DNA of 64,000 nucleotides from an uncultured Alphaproteobacteria bacterium (GTDB taxonomy: Bacteria; Pseudomonadota; Alphaproteobacteria; Rhodobacterales; Rhodobacteraceae): the NCBI GenBank assembly GCA_929200255.1, contig CAKMYZ010000004.1, positions 62,001 to 126,000 of the forward strand, read 5' to 3'. The notes under the pieces were generated by a model that was not told the origin of the DNA, searched no databases, and saw only the letters and a list, made by a program, of their open reading frames with translations. The stretch's first letter is position 1; each line of letters opens with the position of its first letter. Shown here piece after piece: positions 1 to 8,558 of the stretch. The translations under genes and the position numbers were made by a program.

Positions 1-681
1 ACCTGCACCACGGCCGATGCTATCCATATTCTTGAGAACCTGCGGCGTCAGAATATAACGTCCTATCACCGCAAGATTTGACGGGGCTGTGCCAGGCGCT
101 GGCTTCTCGACCATGCCGCGCACTTTGGTGACAGCGCCATCTTGTTCGGCAATATCCAAAACGCCGTAGGATGATGTCCGCTCGGGTGCGACTTCCATCG
201 CAGCAACCATCGCACCTCCGGTATCCTGATAAGCCTCAACCATTTGCTGCAAACAGGGTTTTTCGGCGGCAATCACGTCATCGGGCAAGATCACGGCAAA
301 GGGTTCGTCGCCGATCAGTTTACGCGCGCAGGATACAGCGTGACCAAGGCCAAGCGCTTTGTGCTGCCGCAGATATGCAATGGTACCACTGTCCATATTC
401 GTTGAGCGCAGAATCTCAAGAAGCTCTGTCTTGCCCTTCTTCTCCAACGCGGACTCCAGATCTGGGGCAAGATCAAAATAGTCCTCAAGTGCGGACTTCC
501 CGCGCGAGGTAACAAAGATAAAATCCTCTATACCTGCCGCCCGCGCCTCATCAATCGCGTATTGGATCAAGGGTCGGTCCACCAAAGTCATAATTTCTTT
601 GGGAACTGATTTGGTTGCGGGAAGGAATCGCGTACCAAGACCCGCAACGGGGAAAATCGCCTTTGAGATTCTTCTATTCAT
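1..681 (-). CDS. galU: UTP--glucose-1-phosphate uridylyltransferase, C-terminus cut by window edge
   Basis: Makes UDP-glucose from UTP and glucose-1-phosphate in the cytoplasm, feeding capsule, LPS and glucan synthesis. The 227 visible residues start at an ATG and hold the nucleotidyltransferase signature GLGTRFLPATK at residues 14-24, followed by KEIM and the VDRPLIQYA stretch; later GMVEKP is present as in GalU. The reading frame stays open to base 1, so the last part of the protein lies outside the window. It lies 112 bases downstream of kdsB on the same strand, which fits a shared role in surface polysaccharide. Family assignment is firm; the exact sugar preference is inferred from similarity to bacterial GalU. 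Confidence 0.96.
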   Translation of the reverse strand, partial: MNRRISKAIFPVAGLGTRFLPATKSVPKEIMTLVDRPLIQYAIDEARAAGIEDFIFVTSRGKSALEDYFDLAPDLESALEKKGKTELLEILRSTNMDSGTIAYLRQHKALGLGHAVSCARKLIGDEPFAVILPDDVIAAEKPCLQQMVEAYQDTGGAMVAAMEVAPERTSSYGVLDIAEQDGAVTKVRGMVEKPAPGTAPSNLAVIGRYILTPQVLKNMDSIGRGAG

Positions 682-793
682 AATGTCGCTTTCACTGAAT
701 GCCCTGGTTTAACCATGTTTCGGTATCATCATGTCATTAAGACACAACAAAGAAATTTTGGTGCGGTTGCGAAGGCATAGCACATTTCTGCGG

Positions 794-1594
794 CTAAGCG
801 TGCCCCATTTCCGATAGCATTTCTTCGATGAGCGGAACATCCTCGGGGTTGTTCAACTCCCAGAACTGCCGCCCCTTTGCAGCGACCTCGACACACAGCA
901 TCGGCACGCCACGTTCCAGAAAGCGCAGCTGCTCTAGCCCTTCAAGCTGTTCAAGCGGGCCAGCGGACCAGTTGGCGTAAGCGGCGAGCGCATCAGGACG
1001 GTAAGCGTAGACCCCCACATGATGGAACACAGGTGTTTCATCACCCTCTTCATAGGTTTTAGCCCGGAATGGGATAACCTCTTTTGAGAAGTAAAGCGCG
1101 TTGTGGTCCGCCCCAAAGACGGCCGTGGTTCCGCCCACGCGCCCCGCTTTTCGATCCAGCAGTAGCCCGTTCAACGCGCGTGCATCCGTCCGCAAAACGG
1201 GCGTGGCGACATCAGCCTTTGGATTGGCGCGCAGGCCTGTAACAAGATCCTCGACAAACCAGGCGGGGGTCAGCGGCGCATCACCTTGCAGGTTGACGAC
1301 AATCTCAAATTCCTCGCCAAGCTTTTGTATCGTTTCCGCACAGCGTTCAGTCCCGTTCTGGCAGGTGGTCGAGGTCATGACGACTTCGGCCCCAAACCCC
1401 CTTGCCGCATCCGCTATGCGATCATCATCGGTGGTTACCACAACACGATCCACGCCGCTAACCTGCTGTGCCGCGTCCCAGGACCTGCGGATCAGGCTTT
1501 TCGCTATGCCGCCTGCGCCACGCAACGCAACCAGCGGTTTTCCGGGGTAGCGCGATGATGCATAGCGGGCCGGAATGGCGATCAGGACGGGCAT
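794..1594 (-). CDS. kdsB: 3-deoxy-manno-octulosonate cytidylyltransferase (CMP-Kdo synthetase)
   Basis: Activates Kdo to CMP-Kdo for LPS core or capsule assembly. The 266-residue protein has the N-terminal nucleotide-binding motif ARYASSRYPGKPL (residues 9-21), the VTTDDDRI strand (53-60) and NLQGDAPL (101-108). In the better known enzymes the last motif reads QGDEPL, so here the acidic residue after QGD is Ala; this may mark a subfamily. Length is slightly above the usual 245-255. The start ATG overlaps the cysQ stop by one base (TGATG), so the two are translationally coupled; galU follows downstream. Confidence 0.93.
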   Translation of the reverse strand: MPVLIAIPARYASSRYPGKPLVALRGAGGIAKSLIRRSWDAAQQVSGVDRVVVTTDDDRIADAARGFGAEVVMTSTTCQNGTERCAETIQKLGEEFEIVVNLQGDAPLTPAWFVEDLVTGLRANPKADVATPVLRTDARALNGLLLDRKAGRVGGTTAVFGADHNALYFSKEVIPFRAKTYEEGDETPVFHHVGVYAYRPDALAAYANWSAGPLEQLEGLEQLRFLERGVPMLCVEVAAKGRQFWELNNPEDVPLIEEMLSEMGHA

Positions 1595-2406
1595 CAGGGT
1601 TTCTCCAACGTGACACCCGGGGCATGCGCGATAAAGAAGGGGTTTTCAAACCCCGGTTTACCATAGGTCAGCACGGTATGATCATCGAACCGGACAACTG
1701 CACCACCGGCACCGCGCAGCACCGCATCGCCGGCGGCTGTGTCCCATTCCATCGTTCGCCCCAGACGAGGATAAATATCCGCCTCACCTGTCGCTACGAG
1801 GCAGAATTTCAGCGATGACCCCGCACTTTTCATGTCCTTGGTCGCATATTTATTGATGTAATCATCCGTCGCCTGATCACGATGCGACTTGGACGCGACA
1901 ACCAACAGTGCAGCATTGTCTGGCGTCGACACACGGATCGGCTGTGTCGAACCAATGTTGCCTTTTGCAAATGGTGCGACTTCTTCAACGGCTTGCCCGG
2001 CGGCATCGGTGTAGAACAAGCGATCTTTGGCGGGTGCATAGACAACACCCCTGACCGGCATGCCATCAACCACATAGGCAATGTTCACCGTGAAGTCGCC
2101 ACGGCGCTTGATGAATTCCTTGGTGCCATCCAGCGGATCGACAATCAGGAATGTGCTGACGGTCTGCGTGTGCGAGGCCGCCTGCTCCTCGGTCACCAGA
2201 GGGACATCGGGAAAAGCCACGCGCAATCCCGCGCTGATGATCGCATCCGCGGCCTCATCCGCGATGGTCACGGGGCTTTCGTCGCTTTTTGCGCGCACTT
2301 CAAAGTCGTCAGCAGCGTAGATCTCCATGATCTTGTCCCCGGCCTGAAGTGCCAAGTCACGCATAACCGCAGTCAATTTGTCAAAATCCAAGTCCACACC
2401 TGTCAT
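1594..2406 (-). CDS. cysQ: 3'(2'),5'-bisphosphate nucleotidase
   Basis: Mg-dependent phosphatase of the inositol monophosphatase superfamily that removes phosphate from PAP, the by-product of sulfotransfer. Key motifs are visible: EE at residues 73-74, DPLDGTKEF at 90-98 and WDTAAGDAV at 221-229. A longer open frame reaches base 2568, but the ATG at 2406 has an AGGG ribosome site 7 bases upstream and gives a normal 270-residue enzyme, so I chose it. It is the first gene of a cysQ-kdsB(-galU) run and is divergent from the ABC-2 permease gene at 2500. A sulfotransferase-like gene lies far away at 46989-47687. Confidence 0.93.
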   Translation of the reverse strand: MTGVDLDFDKLTAVMRDLALQAGDKIMEIYAADDFEVRAKSDESPVTIADEAADAIISAGLRVAFPDVPLVTEEQAASHTQTVSTFLIVDPLDGTKEFIKRRGDFTVNIAYVVDGMPVRGVVYAPAKDRLFYTDAAGQAVEEVAPFAKGNIGSTQPIRVSTPDNAALLVVASKSHRDQATDDYINKYATKDMKSAGSSLKFCLVATGEADIYPRLGRTMEWDTAAGDAVLRGAGGAVVRFDDHTVLTYGKPGFENPFFIAHAPGVTLEKP

Positions 2407-2499
2407 CAATTTGCCCTGATCAGGCTGTTTATGATGTTTCGTCAAACGATCATCAAGGTTATCGTGGCACGTTCTACGGCGACACCATGAAAGCAGAGC

Positions 2500-3321
2500 A
2501 TGTTTCAGGTCAGAGTAAACAGAACAAAGACCCAAAGCTTCATCGCTATGCTGGCGGTTGTTTACCACTCAATCGTGCGAAGCGCACGTAGCGGGCATCG
2601 CAATGCAATCGTTGCTCTGCTTTTGAACATGATGCAGGGCGTCATGCTTGTTGGCATGTTCTTCTTGTTCTTTCGCGTTCTTGGGATGCGAAGTTCGCCG
2701 ATCAGGGGCGATATGCTGCTGTTCCTGATTTCAGGCGTCTTCCTGTTTTTGACCCACATTAAAGCCGTGAAAGAGGTGTCCGGTGCGGGCAACCCCACGT
2801 CTCCGATGATGCTACATGGACCGATGAACACCATCATCTCGATTGTCGCGGCGGCCTTTGCCTGTCTGTATCAGCAATTCTTGACACTCATTGTTGTTCT
2901 TTTGATCTATCACACGGTCTTTGAGCCTGTGGTGATTGACGATCCTATTCCGGCCTTTGGGTTCTTCCTGTTGGCGTGGTTCACTGGCTGTGCGGTTGGA
3001 TTGCTCTTTCTCGCGCTGCAACCGTGGTTTCCCAGATTCACGACAATCCTGATGCAGCTTTACCGGCGATCGAACATGATCTTCTCGGGAAAAATGGTGG
3101 TCGTTAACACAATACCAGCGCATCTCTTGCCGTTCTTCGAGTGGAACCCCCTGTTTCACACCATTGATCAGATCAGAGGGGCAGTCTTTCTGCACTATAA
3201 CCCGCATGTGACATCTACGACCTATCCGCTCTATCTTGCGCTGGTGTGCTTGATGATCGGTTTGATGGGTGAATTCTTCTCGCGCCAGCACGCATCAGTC
3301 AGCTGGGCTGCAGGTCGCTGA
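2500..3321 (+). CDS. ABC-2 type polysaccharide export permease (KpsM/Wzm-like)
   Basis: Integral membrane subunit of an ABC-2 exporter, the class that moves capsule or O-antigen polysaccharide out of the cytoplasm. The 273-residue protein is hydrophobic with about six membrane segments, a conserved-looking cytoplasmic loop around residues 88-100 and a WNP-H-I-DQ-R stretch near residues 215-230 that is typical of KpsM-like permeases. No ATP-binding partner gene is next to it; it stands alone between cysQ and dnaK. The ribosome site at this ATG is weak, so the start is less sure than the family. The kdsB and galU genes nearby support a polysaccharide substrate (inference). Confidence 0.82.
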   Translation: MFQVRVNRTKTQSFIAMLAVVYHSIVRSARSGHRNAIVALLLNMMQGVMLVGMFFLFFRVLGMRSSPIRGDMLLFLISGVFLFLTHIKAVKEVSGAGNPTSPMMLHGPMNTIISIVAAAFACLYQQFLTLIVVLLIYHTVFEPVVIDDPIPAFGFFLLAWFTGCAVGLLFLALQPWFPRFTTILMQLYRRSNMIFSGKMVVVNTIPAHLLPFFEWNPLFHTIDQIRGAVFLHYNPHVTSTTYPLYLALVCLMIGLMGEFFSRQHASVSWAAGR

Positions 3322-3391
3322 TCGAATCCAGCGAAACACCTCAATTTCCCGCGTTTTTCCACCATTTTCACAAATTTGCCCTACTTGAGGC

Positions 3392-3421
3392 GTTGCAGGC
3401 TAAATAAGCCAACCCTATATA
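3392..3421 (+). promoter_or_regulatory. dnaK promoter with overlapping housekeeping and heat-shock (RpoH) elements
   Basis: TTGCAG (3393-3398), a 17-base spacer and TATATA (3416-3421) form a sigma70-like promoter. The same bases read GTTG (3392-3395), 18 bases, CCTATAT (3414-3420), one mismatch from the alphaproteobacterial RpoH consensus CTTG-N17/18-CYTATNT. A transcript would begin near 3428, leaving a leader of about 100 bases that holds a small GGCAC/GTGCC hairpin (3471-3482). No CIRCE element is seen. Promoter calls by eye are inference. Confidence 0.6.
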
Positions 3422-3531
3422 CGCCAAGATCAAAGATTCAGGCATTGCCCTGAACCGACGACATGTAATTGGCACGAGTGCCGAAATGGGCTCGCGCTGC
3501 TCAAACCGCCTGAACTAGAGGGATTTGAAAA

Positions 3532-5436
3532 ATGGCCAAAGTTATTGGTATCGACCTGGGAACCACGAACTCCTGTATCGCCATCATGGATGGTGCAAAA
3601 CCACGTGTAGTAGAAAATGCCGAAGGTGCGCGCACGACGCCATCTATCGTCGCGTTCACGGATGACGAGCGCCTTGTTGGCCAGCCGGCAAAACGCCAGG
3701 CCGTCACCAACCCTGAAAACACAATCTTTGCGGTGAAGCGTCTGATTGGTCGTCGGTTCGACGACAAGGACCTCGCCAAAGAGAAAAAGAACATGCCGTT
3801 CGAAATCGTCAATGGCGGCAACGGCGACGCCTGGGTCGAGGCCAAGGGTGAAAAATATTCGCCCAGCCAGATCTCGGCCTTTATCCTTGGCAAAATGAAG
3901 GAAACCGCCGAAAGCTACCTTGGCGAAGACGTGACCCAGGCGGTCATTACTGTTCCCGCGTATTTCAACGACGCCCAGCGTCAGGCAACCAAGGACGCCG
4001 GCAAGATTGCGGGCCTCGAAGTGCTGCGCATCATCAACGAACCGACAGCGGCAGCGCTGGCCTATGGTCTTGACAAGAAAGACAGCAAAACCATCGCCGT
4101 CTATGACCTTGGCGGCGGTACATTCGACGTCACCATCCTCGAAATCGACGACGGCCTGTTCGAAGTAAAATCCACCAATGGCGACACATTCCTTGGTGGC
4201 GAAGACTTTGACATGCGCATCGTCAACTACCTGGCTGACGAGTTCAAAAAAGAGCATTCTGTCGACCTGACCAAGGACAAGATGGCGTTGCAACGCCTGA
4301 AGGAAGCTGCGGAAAAGGCCAAGATCGAACTGTCATCCTCGACCAGTACCGAAATCAACCAGCCGTTTATCTCGATGGGATCAAACGGGCAGCCGTTGCA
4401 CATGGTCATGAAGCTGACACGCGCCAAGCTGGAAAGCCTCGTGTCCGATCTGATCAAACAGTCGATCAAGCCATGCAAGGACGCGATCAAGGATGCGGGC
4501 CTGTCTACATCCGACATTGATGAGGTTGTCCTTGTTGGTGGTATGACGCGGATGCCAAAGGTGAAGGAAGAAGTTGCCAAGTTCTTTGGCAAGGAAGCCC
4601 ACCAAGGTGTGAACCCTGACGAAGTTGTCGCCATGGGTGCCGCCATTCAGGCCGGTGTTCTGCAAGGTGATGTCAAAGACGTCGTTCTGCTGGACGTGAC
4701 ACCATTGTCGCTGGGTATCGAAACCCTTGGCGGTGTGTTCACGCGCCTGATCGATCGCAACACGACAATCCCGACCAAGAAGTCGCAGGTCTTTTCGACC
4801 GCTGAGGACAACCAGAACGCCGTGACATTGCGCGTGTTCCAGGGTGAGCGCGAAATGGCAGCCGACAATAAGATGCTTGGTCAGTTCAACCTCGAAGACA
4901 TCCCACCGGCACCACGTGGCATGCCGCAGATCGAAGTGACCTTCGACATCGACGCCAACGGCATCGTTGAGGTTGGTGCCAAAGACAAAGGCACCGGCAA
5001 AGAGCAGAAGATCACGATCCAGGCCTCTGGCGGTCTGTCTGATGACGATATCGAAGCAATGGTCAAGGACGCCGAAGCAAACGCCGAAGCCGACAAGGAA
5101 CGCCGCGAGCTGGTGGACGCGAAAAACCAGGCAGAGAGCCTTATCCATTCGACAGAAAAATCGATGGAAGAGCATGCCGATAAGGTTGATCCGACCACAA
5201 TCGAAGCGATCGAGCTGGCAATTGCCGCCCTCAAGGATGATCTAGAGGGCGAAAACGCTGACAAGATCAAGTCCGGCATCCAGAACGTAACGGAATCGGC
5301 CATGAAGCTGGGCGAAGCCATCTACAAAGCTAGCCAGGAAGAGGCCGGCGAAGCAGAGCCTGATGCGCCAGGTGCGGACGAAGAAATCCTTGATGCGGAT
5401 TTCGAAGATCTGGGCGACGACAAGCGTGACAACTAA
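3532..5436 (+). CDS. dnaK: Chaperone protein DnaK (Hsp70)
   Basis: ATP-dependent Hsp70 that binds exposed hydrophobic segments of unfolded proteins and works with DnaJ and GrpE. The 634 residues are full length: [10 protein letters not shown] at the start (5-14), the [12 protein letters not shown] phosphate-binding region, the DLGGGTFD motif, the substrate-binding domain, and a charged C-terminus ending DLGDDKRDN. An AGAGGG ribosome site precedes the ATG. dnaJ follows 75 bases later behind an intrinsic terminator, so dnaJ probably depends on partial read-through or its own promoter. grpE and hrcA lie about 51 kb away. Confidence 0.99.
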   Translation: MAKVIGIDLGTTNSCIAIMDGAKPRVVENAEGARTTPSIVAFTDDERLVGQPAKRQAVTNPENTIFAVKRLIGRRFDDKDLAKEKKNMPFEIVNGGNGDAWVEAKGEKYSPSQISAFILGKMKETAESYLGEDVTQAVITVPAYFNDAQRQATKDAGKIAGLEVLRIINEPTAAALAYGLDKKDSKTIAVYDLGGGTFDVTILEIDDGLFEVKSTNGDTFLGGEDFDMRIVNYLADEFKKEHSVDLTKDKMALQRLKEAAEKAKIELSSSTSTEINQPFISMGSNGQPLHMVMKLTRAKLESLVSDLIKQSIKPCKDAIKDAGLSTSDIDEVVLVGGMTRMPKVKEEVAKFFGKEAHQGVNPDEVVAMGAAIQAGVLQGDVKDVVLLDVTPLSLGIETLGGVFTRLIDRNTTIPTKKSQVFSTAEDNQNAVTLRVFQGEREMAADNKMLGQFNLEDIPPAPRGMPQIEVTFDIDANGIVEVGAKDKGTGKEQKITIQASGGLSDDDIEAMVKDAEANAEADKERRELVDAKNQAESLIHSTEKSMEEHADKVDPTTIEAIELAIAALKDDLEGENADKIKSGIQNVTESAMKLGEAIYKASQEEAGEAEPDAPGADEEILDADFEDLGDDKRDN

Positions 5437-5459
5437 GGCTTCACGCCGTCTTTGAATTG

Positions 5460-5488
5460 ACCGGCCCGCAAACCGGGCCGGTCTTTTC
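5460..5488 (+). terminator. Intrinsic terminator between dnaK and dnaJ
   Basis: An 8-9 bp GC-rich stem (ACCGGCCCG, 5460-5468, with CGGGCCGGT, 5474-5482) closes on a 5-base loop and is followed by TCTTTTCC. Placed 24 bases after the dnaK stop, it should lower dnaJ expression relative to dnaK. Confidence 0.8.
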
Positions 5489-5511
5489 CTTTCCCAAGGG
5501 GGAACACCACC

Positions 5512-6657
5512 ATGGCAAAACGTGACTATTACGAAGTCTTGGGCGTCTCAAAAGGGGCGGATGCCGCTGAGATCAAAAAGGGCTATCGCCAGAAGGCGAA
5601 AGAACTTCACCCTGATCGGAATGCCGACAATCCAAACGCCGAAGCGCAGTTCAAAGAAGCCAATGAGGCCTACGAAGTCCTGAAGGACGAAAACAAGAAA
5701 GCCGCCTATGACCGCTACGGTCACGCCGCATTTGAAAACGGCATGGGCGGTGGCGGCGGGCCACGTGGCGGCGGGCCAGGCGACTTTGGCAGCGCCTTTT
5801 CTGACGTGTTTGATGACCTGTTCGGCGATTTCATGGGCGGGCGCGGTGGCGGTGGTCGTCGTAGCGCAGCCCAGCGTGGCAATGATTTGCGGTATAATCT
5901 GCGCATCAACCTTGAAGACGCCAATGCAGGCCTACAAAAGACGATCACCGTACCCACCGCAGTTGGCTGCACAGCATGTAACGGGACAGGTGCAGAGGGT
6001 GGATCGGAACCACAAACCTGCCCGACATGTTCCGGCATGGGTAAAGTGCGCGCCCAACAAGGGTTCTTCACGGTAGAGCGGACCTGCCCAACGTGTTCTG
6101 GCACGGGTCAGACGATCAAAAACCCCTGCAAGGTCTGCCACGGTCAGGGTCGGGTTGAGAAAGAGAAATCACTATCCGTCAATATTCCAACGGGCGTTGA
6201 AACCGGCACCCGCATCCGGCTTGCGGGCGAAGGTGAAGCAGGCATGCGCGGCGGGCCAACGGGCGATCTCTATATCTTCATCGAAGTGCAGGAACACGCA
6301 TTGTTTGAACGCGACGGCAGCAATCTTTATTGCCGCGTTCCGGTCTCTATCGCGACGGCCGCCTTGGGAGGCGAGATCGAGGTGCCAACCATCGATGGCG
6401 GGCGTAGCCGGGTAAAGGTGCCCGAAGGATCGCAATCCGGACGTCAAATGCGCCTGCGCGGCAAAGGGATGCCCGCGCTTCGTGGCGGTGGCACGGGCGA
6501 TATGTTTATCGAACTGGCGGTAGAAACACCGGTCAAACTTACCGCGCGACAACGTGAGATTCTCAAGGAATTTGACCAGCTTAGCGAAGAGAACAATCCG
6601 CAAGGGTCGAGCTTCTTTGACACAGTCAAAAGCTTTTGGGACTCCATGAAAAGCTAG
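5512..6657 (+). CDS. dnaJ: Chaperone protein DnaJ (Hsp40, type I)
   Basis: Co-chaperone that delivers substrates to DnaK and stimulates its ATPase. The 381 residues show a J domain with HPD at 33-35, a Gly/Phe-rich linker (about 70-125), four CxxCxGxG zinc-binding repeats ([32 protein letters not shown]) and the C-terminal substrate domains. A strong ribosome site (AAGGGGGAA) precedes the ATG. It is downstream of dnaK on the same strand, the usual arrangement. Confidence 0.98.
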   Translation: MAKRDYYEVLGVSKGADAAEIKKGYRQKAKELHPDRNADNPNAEAQFKEANEAYEVLKDENKKAAYDRYGHAAFENGMGGGGGPRGGGPGDFGSAFSDVFDDLFGDFMGGRGGGGRRSAAQRGNDLRYNLRINLEDANAGLQKTITVPTAVGCTACNGTGAEGGSEPQTCPTCSGMGKVRAQQGFFTVERTCPTCSGTGQTIKNPCKVCHGQGRVEKEKSLSVNIPTGVETGTRIRLAGEGEAGMRGGPTGDLYIFIEVQEHALFERDGSNLYCRVPVSIATAALGGEIEVPTIDGGRSRVKVPEGSQSGRQMRLRGKGMPALRGGGTGDMFIELAVETPVKLTARQREILKEFDQLSEENNPQGSSFFDTVKSFWDSMKS

Positions 6658-6697
6658 CGTTAACCACGCAGTAACCACTGCACAGCAAACTGGGACC

Positions 6698-7465
6698 ATG
6701 TCTCAGTTTGCTGAAGTCCCGTCTCTCTTTCCTGATCTTGATGACGTTGTGGGCGTGCCGCCCTTGGCCAAAGGTCGCGTGCCGTCCTATATGCGCGACC
6801 ATCGCAAACGCCTGCGCGAACGGTTCATGGCAGGTGGCGCCTTGGCGATACCCGACTATGAGTTGCTGGAGCTTGTCTTGTTCCGCGCAATTCCCCGGCA
6901 GGACGTGAAACCACTAGCCCGTTTGTTGATCGACACATTTGGTGACTTTAACCGCGTGCTATCAGCCAACCCGACACAATTGACCCAGGTTGACGGTGTC
7001 GGCGATGCCGTTGTGGTTGAATTGAAATTGGTTGAGGCCGCAGCCCATCGCCTGTCACGCGCCAAGGTAATGCAACGGGACGTCGTGTCCAGTTGGGATG
7101 CGCTGCTGGATTATTGCCACACGACGATGGCGCATCGGGATACCGAACAATTCCGCATCCTGTTCCTTGACACCAAAAATGTGCTCATCGCAGATGAAGA
7201 ACAGGCGCAGGGCACCCTTGATCATGTGCCCGTCTACCCGCGCGAAATTGTCAAACGGGCGTTGGAATTGAATGCGGCTGCGCTCATCCTCGTTCACAAC
7301 CACCCATCTGGCGACCCAACGCCATCACCCGCCGACATCGAAATGACGCGAAAGATCGACCTGGCCACCAACGCGTTGGGCGTAACGGTCCATGATCACC
7401 TAATTATCGGCAAGTCGTGTGAATTGAGTTTTCGTGCTGAAGGCCTGTTCGACGTCCGTTGTTAG
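6698..7465 (+). CDS. radC: RadC/JAB-domain (UPF0758) protein
   Basis: RadC-family protein of unsettled role; the old link to DNA repair is not well supported. The 255 residues have a helix-hairpin-helix piece (VDGVGDAVVVELKL, about 98-111) and a complete JAMM metalloprotease-like motif, HNHPSGDPTPSPAD at 200-213. The N-terminus is about 30 residues longer than in short RadC proteins. Its stop codon overlaps the stop of the convergent gene at 7462 by four bases (TTAG). Confidence 0.9.
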   Translation: MSQFAEVPSLFPDLDDVVGVPPLAKGRVPSYMRDHRKRLRERFMAGGALAIPDYELLELVLFRAIPRQDVKPLARLLIDTFGDFNRVLSANPTQLTQVDGVGDAVVVELKLVEAAAHRLSRAKVMQRDVVSSWDALLDYCHTTMAHRDTEQFRILFLDTKNVLIADEEQAQGTLDHVPVYPREIVKRALELNAAALILVHNHPSGDPTPSPADIEMTRKIDLATNALGVTVHDHLIIGKSCELSFRAEGLFDVRC

Positions 7466-8454
7466 TTTGATACCCGTTGCAAATCGGTGAACTTGTCGTC
7501 CAGAAACGCAACCTCGCCGATCTGATCACAAGCGGGCATCTGCACACTGACATCTGACTGGGCCAATATCTGGCCTGCGCTGGTCTGGATCGTTGCAGCA
7601 TCAATCTCGCGGGCACAGTTACCCTCGGTAACACCAACACCGATCATCAAAGTGACGCCACCATCGCGGCTCGCCCGTCCAGCCGGGAACGTATAGACCT
7701 CGGCTTGGTGCAAGATCTCTGTCTCTGTAGAACCCAAGAAAACAACAAAGCCGTGTTCACCCGAACGGGCATCTTCTGCGGTGTGAATGGATGCAGACCA
7801 GATATGAGCCGTGTCACCAATAGCGGCATCACCTTCCAAGGCATGCAAACGCATATTATCTGCCGTTTGCCACTGCAGCACGGCGCGATCATACTGGCGG
7901 ATCTCGGGCACAAATACCTCGGTGCTGGCTTCTAGCACGTTATCAAAAGCAACCGAAAAACTGGCTTGCGCCAGCAGAGCCGGCACCGCGATAACAGCCA
8001 TTCCTTCGTCGTCAGTGATGCCTGATATGGCTAAGCTTTCGTGTCGAACAACAAATTCTTCTTCTTGAAGACAAGGCGCCGAGACCGTCAATTCGATCAT
8101 CGCAGCGGGTTGGCGCTTTGCGGCAAGCGACGTCCGGCAACCCGGAATCGGATTCGCCTGAATTGTGCCCAACGATGGTGGATCCAGTTCCGTATAAACC
8201 ATATCAACCGCCACGACATGCCGCACATTGCTTGCATGATCCAAAGGGCTGGTCACGACATCGGGCACGCCAAACACGGCTTCGCCTGCGTCATTTGTCG
8301 CCATCATCATTGTCTGCGGTGCTACACCGGTATCACGACTGCCCTCTGATGCGCCATCGGCCCGATCAGGCGCGCCAGATTCCATCACGAAACCCAACGC
8401 GACCGCGACTGTAAGGGTCGCCGCAATCGTTTTAATGGTGGTAAGGCGAGACAT
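7462..8454 (-). CDS. Conserved-looking exported protein of unknown function
   Basis: I do not recognise a domain. The 330-residue protein opens with MSRLTTIKTI and one hydrophobic segment (about residues 8-25), a signal sequence or membrane anchor. The rest is soluble and contains four cysteines in GCR, PCL, NCA and ACD contexts, enough for two disulfides in the periplasm. It is downstream of secA on the same strand with 104 bases between, so co-transcription is possible but not proven. It converges on radC with overlapping stops. The length and regular codon usage argue for a real gene. Confidence 0.8.
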   Translation of the reverse strand: MSRLTTIKTIAATLTVAVALGFVMESGAPDRADGASEGSRDTGVAPQTMMMATNDAGEAVFGVPDVVTSPLDHASNVRHVVAVDMVYTELDPPSLGTIQANPIPGCRTSLAAKRQPAAMIELTVSAPCLQEEEFVVRHESLAISGITDDEGMAVIAVPALLAQASFSVAFDNVLEASTEVFVPEIRQYDRAVLQWQTADNMRLHALEGDAAIGDTAHIWSASIHTAEDARSGEHGFVVFLGSTETEILHQAEVYTFPAGRASRDGGVTLMIGVGVTEGNCAREIDAATIQTSAGQILAQSDVSVQMPACDQIGEVAFLDDKFTDLQRVSN

Positions 8455-8558
8455 CCCCGTCCCTTATTTTGCGACAGCAATAGTGACGTTTATGAAGGTT
8501 GACGGTGACATGAGCGGGACCGAACTATGGCCTTAAGGTGTCCGAATTATGTCTAAAA

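Noticed and set aside
2407-2568. Longer cysQ frame
   Set aside because: It would overlap the divergent permease gene, and the extra 54 residues do not resemble the family.
3471-3482. GGCAC-GA-GTGCC in the dnaK leader as a CIRCE element
   Set aside because: CIRCE needs TTAGCACTC-N9-GAGTGCTAA; this repeat is too short and has the wrong spacing.
4381-5175. Long antisense frames opposite dnaK, and similar ones opposite secA, nusA and infB (for example 11458-12870, 15746-16885)
   Set aside because: They are mirror frames of strongly conserved genes, lack ribosome sites and show no domain or sensible codon pattern.
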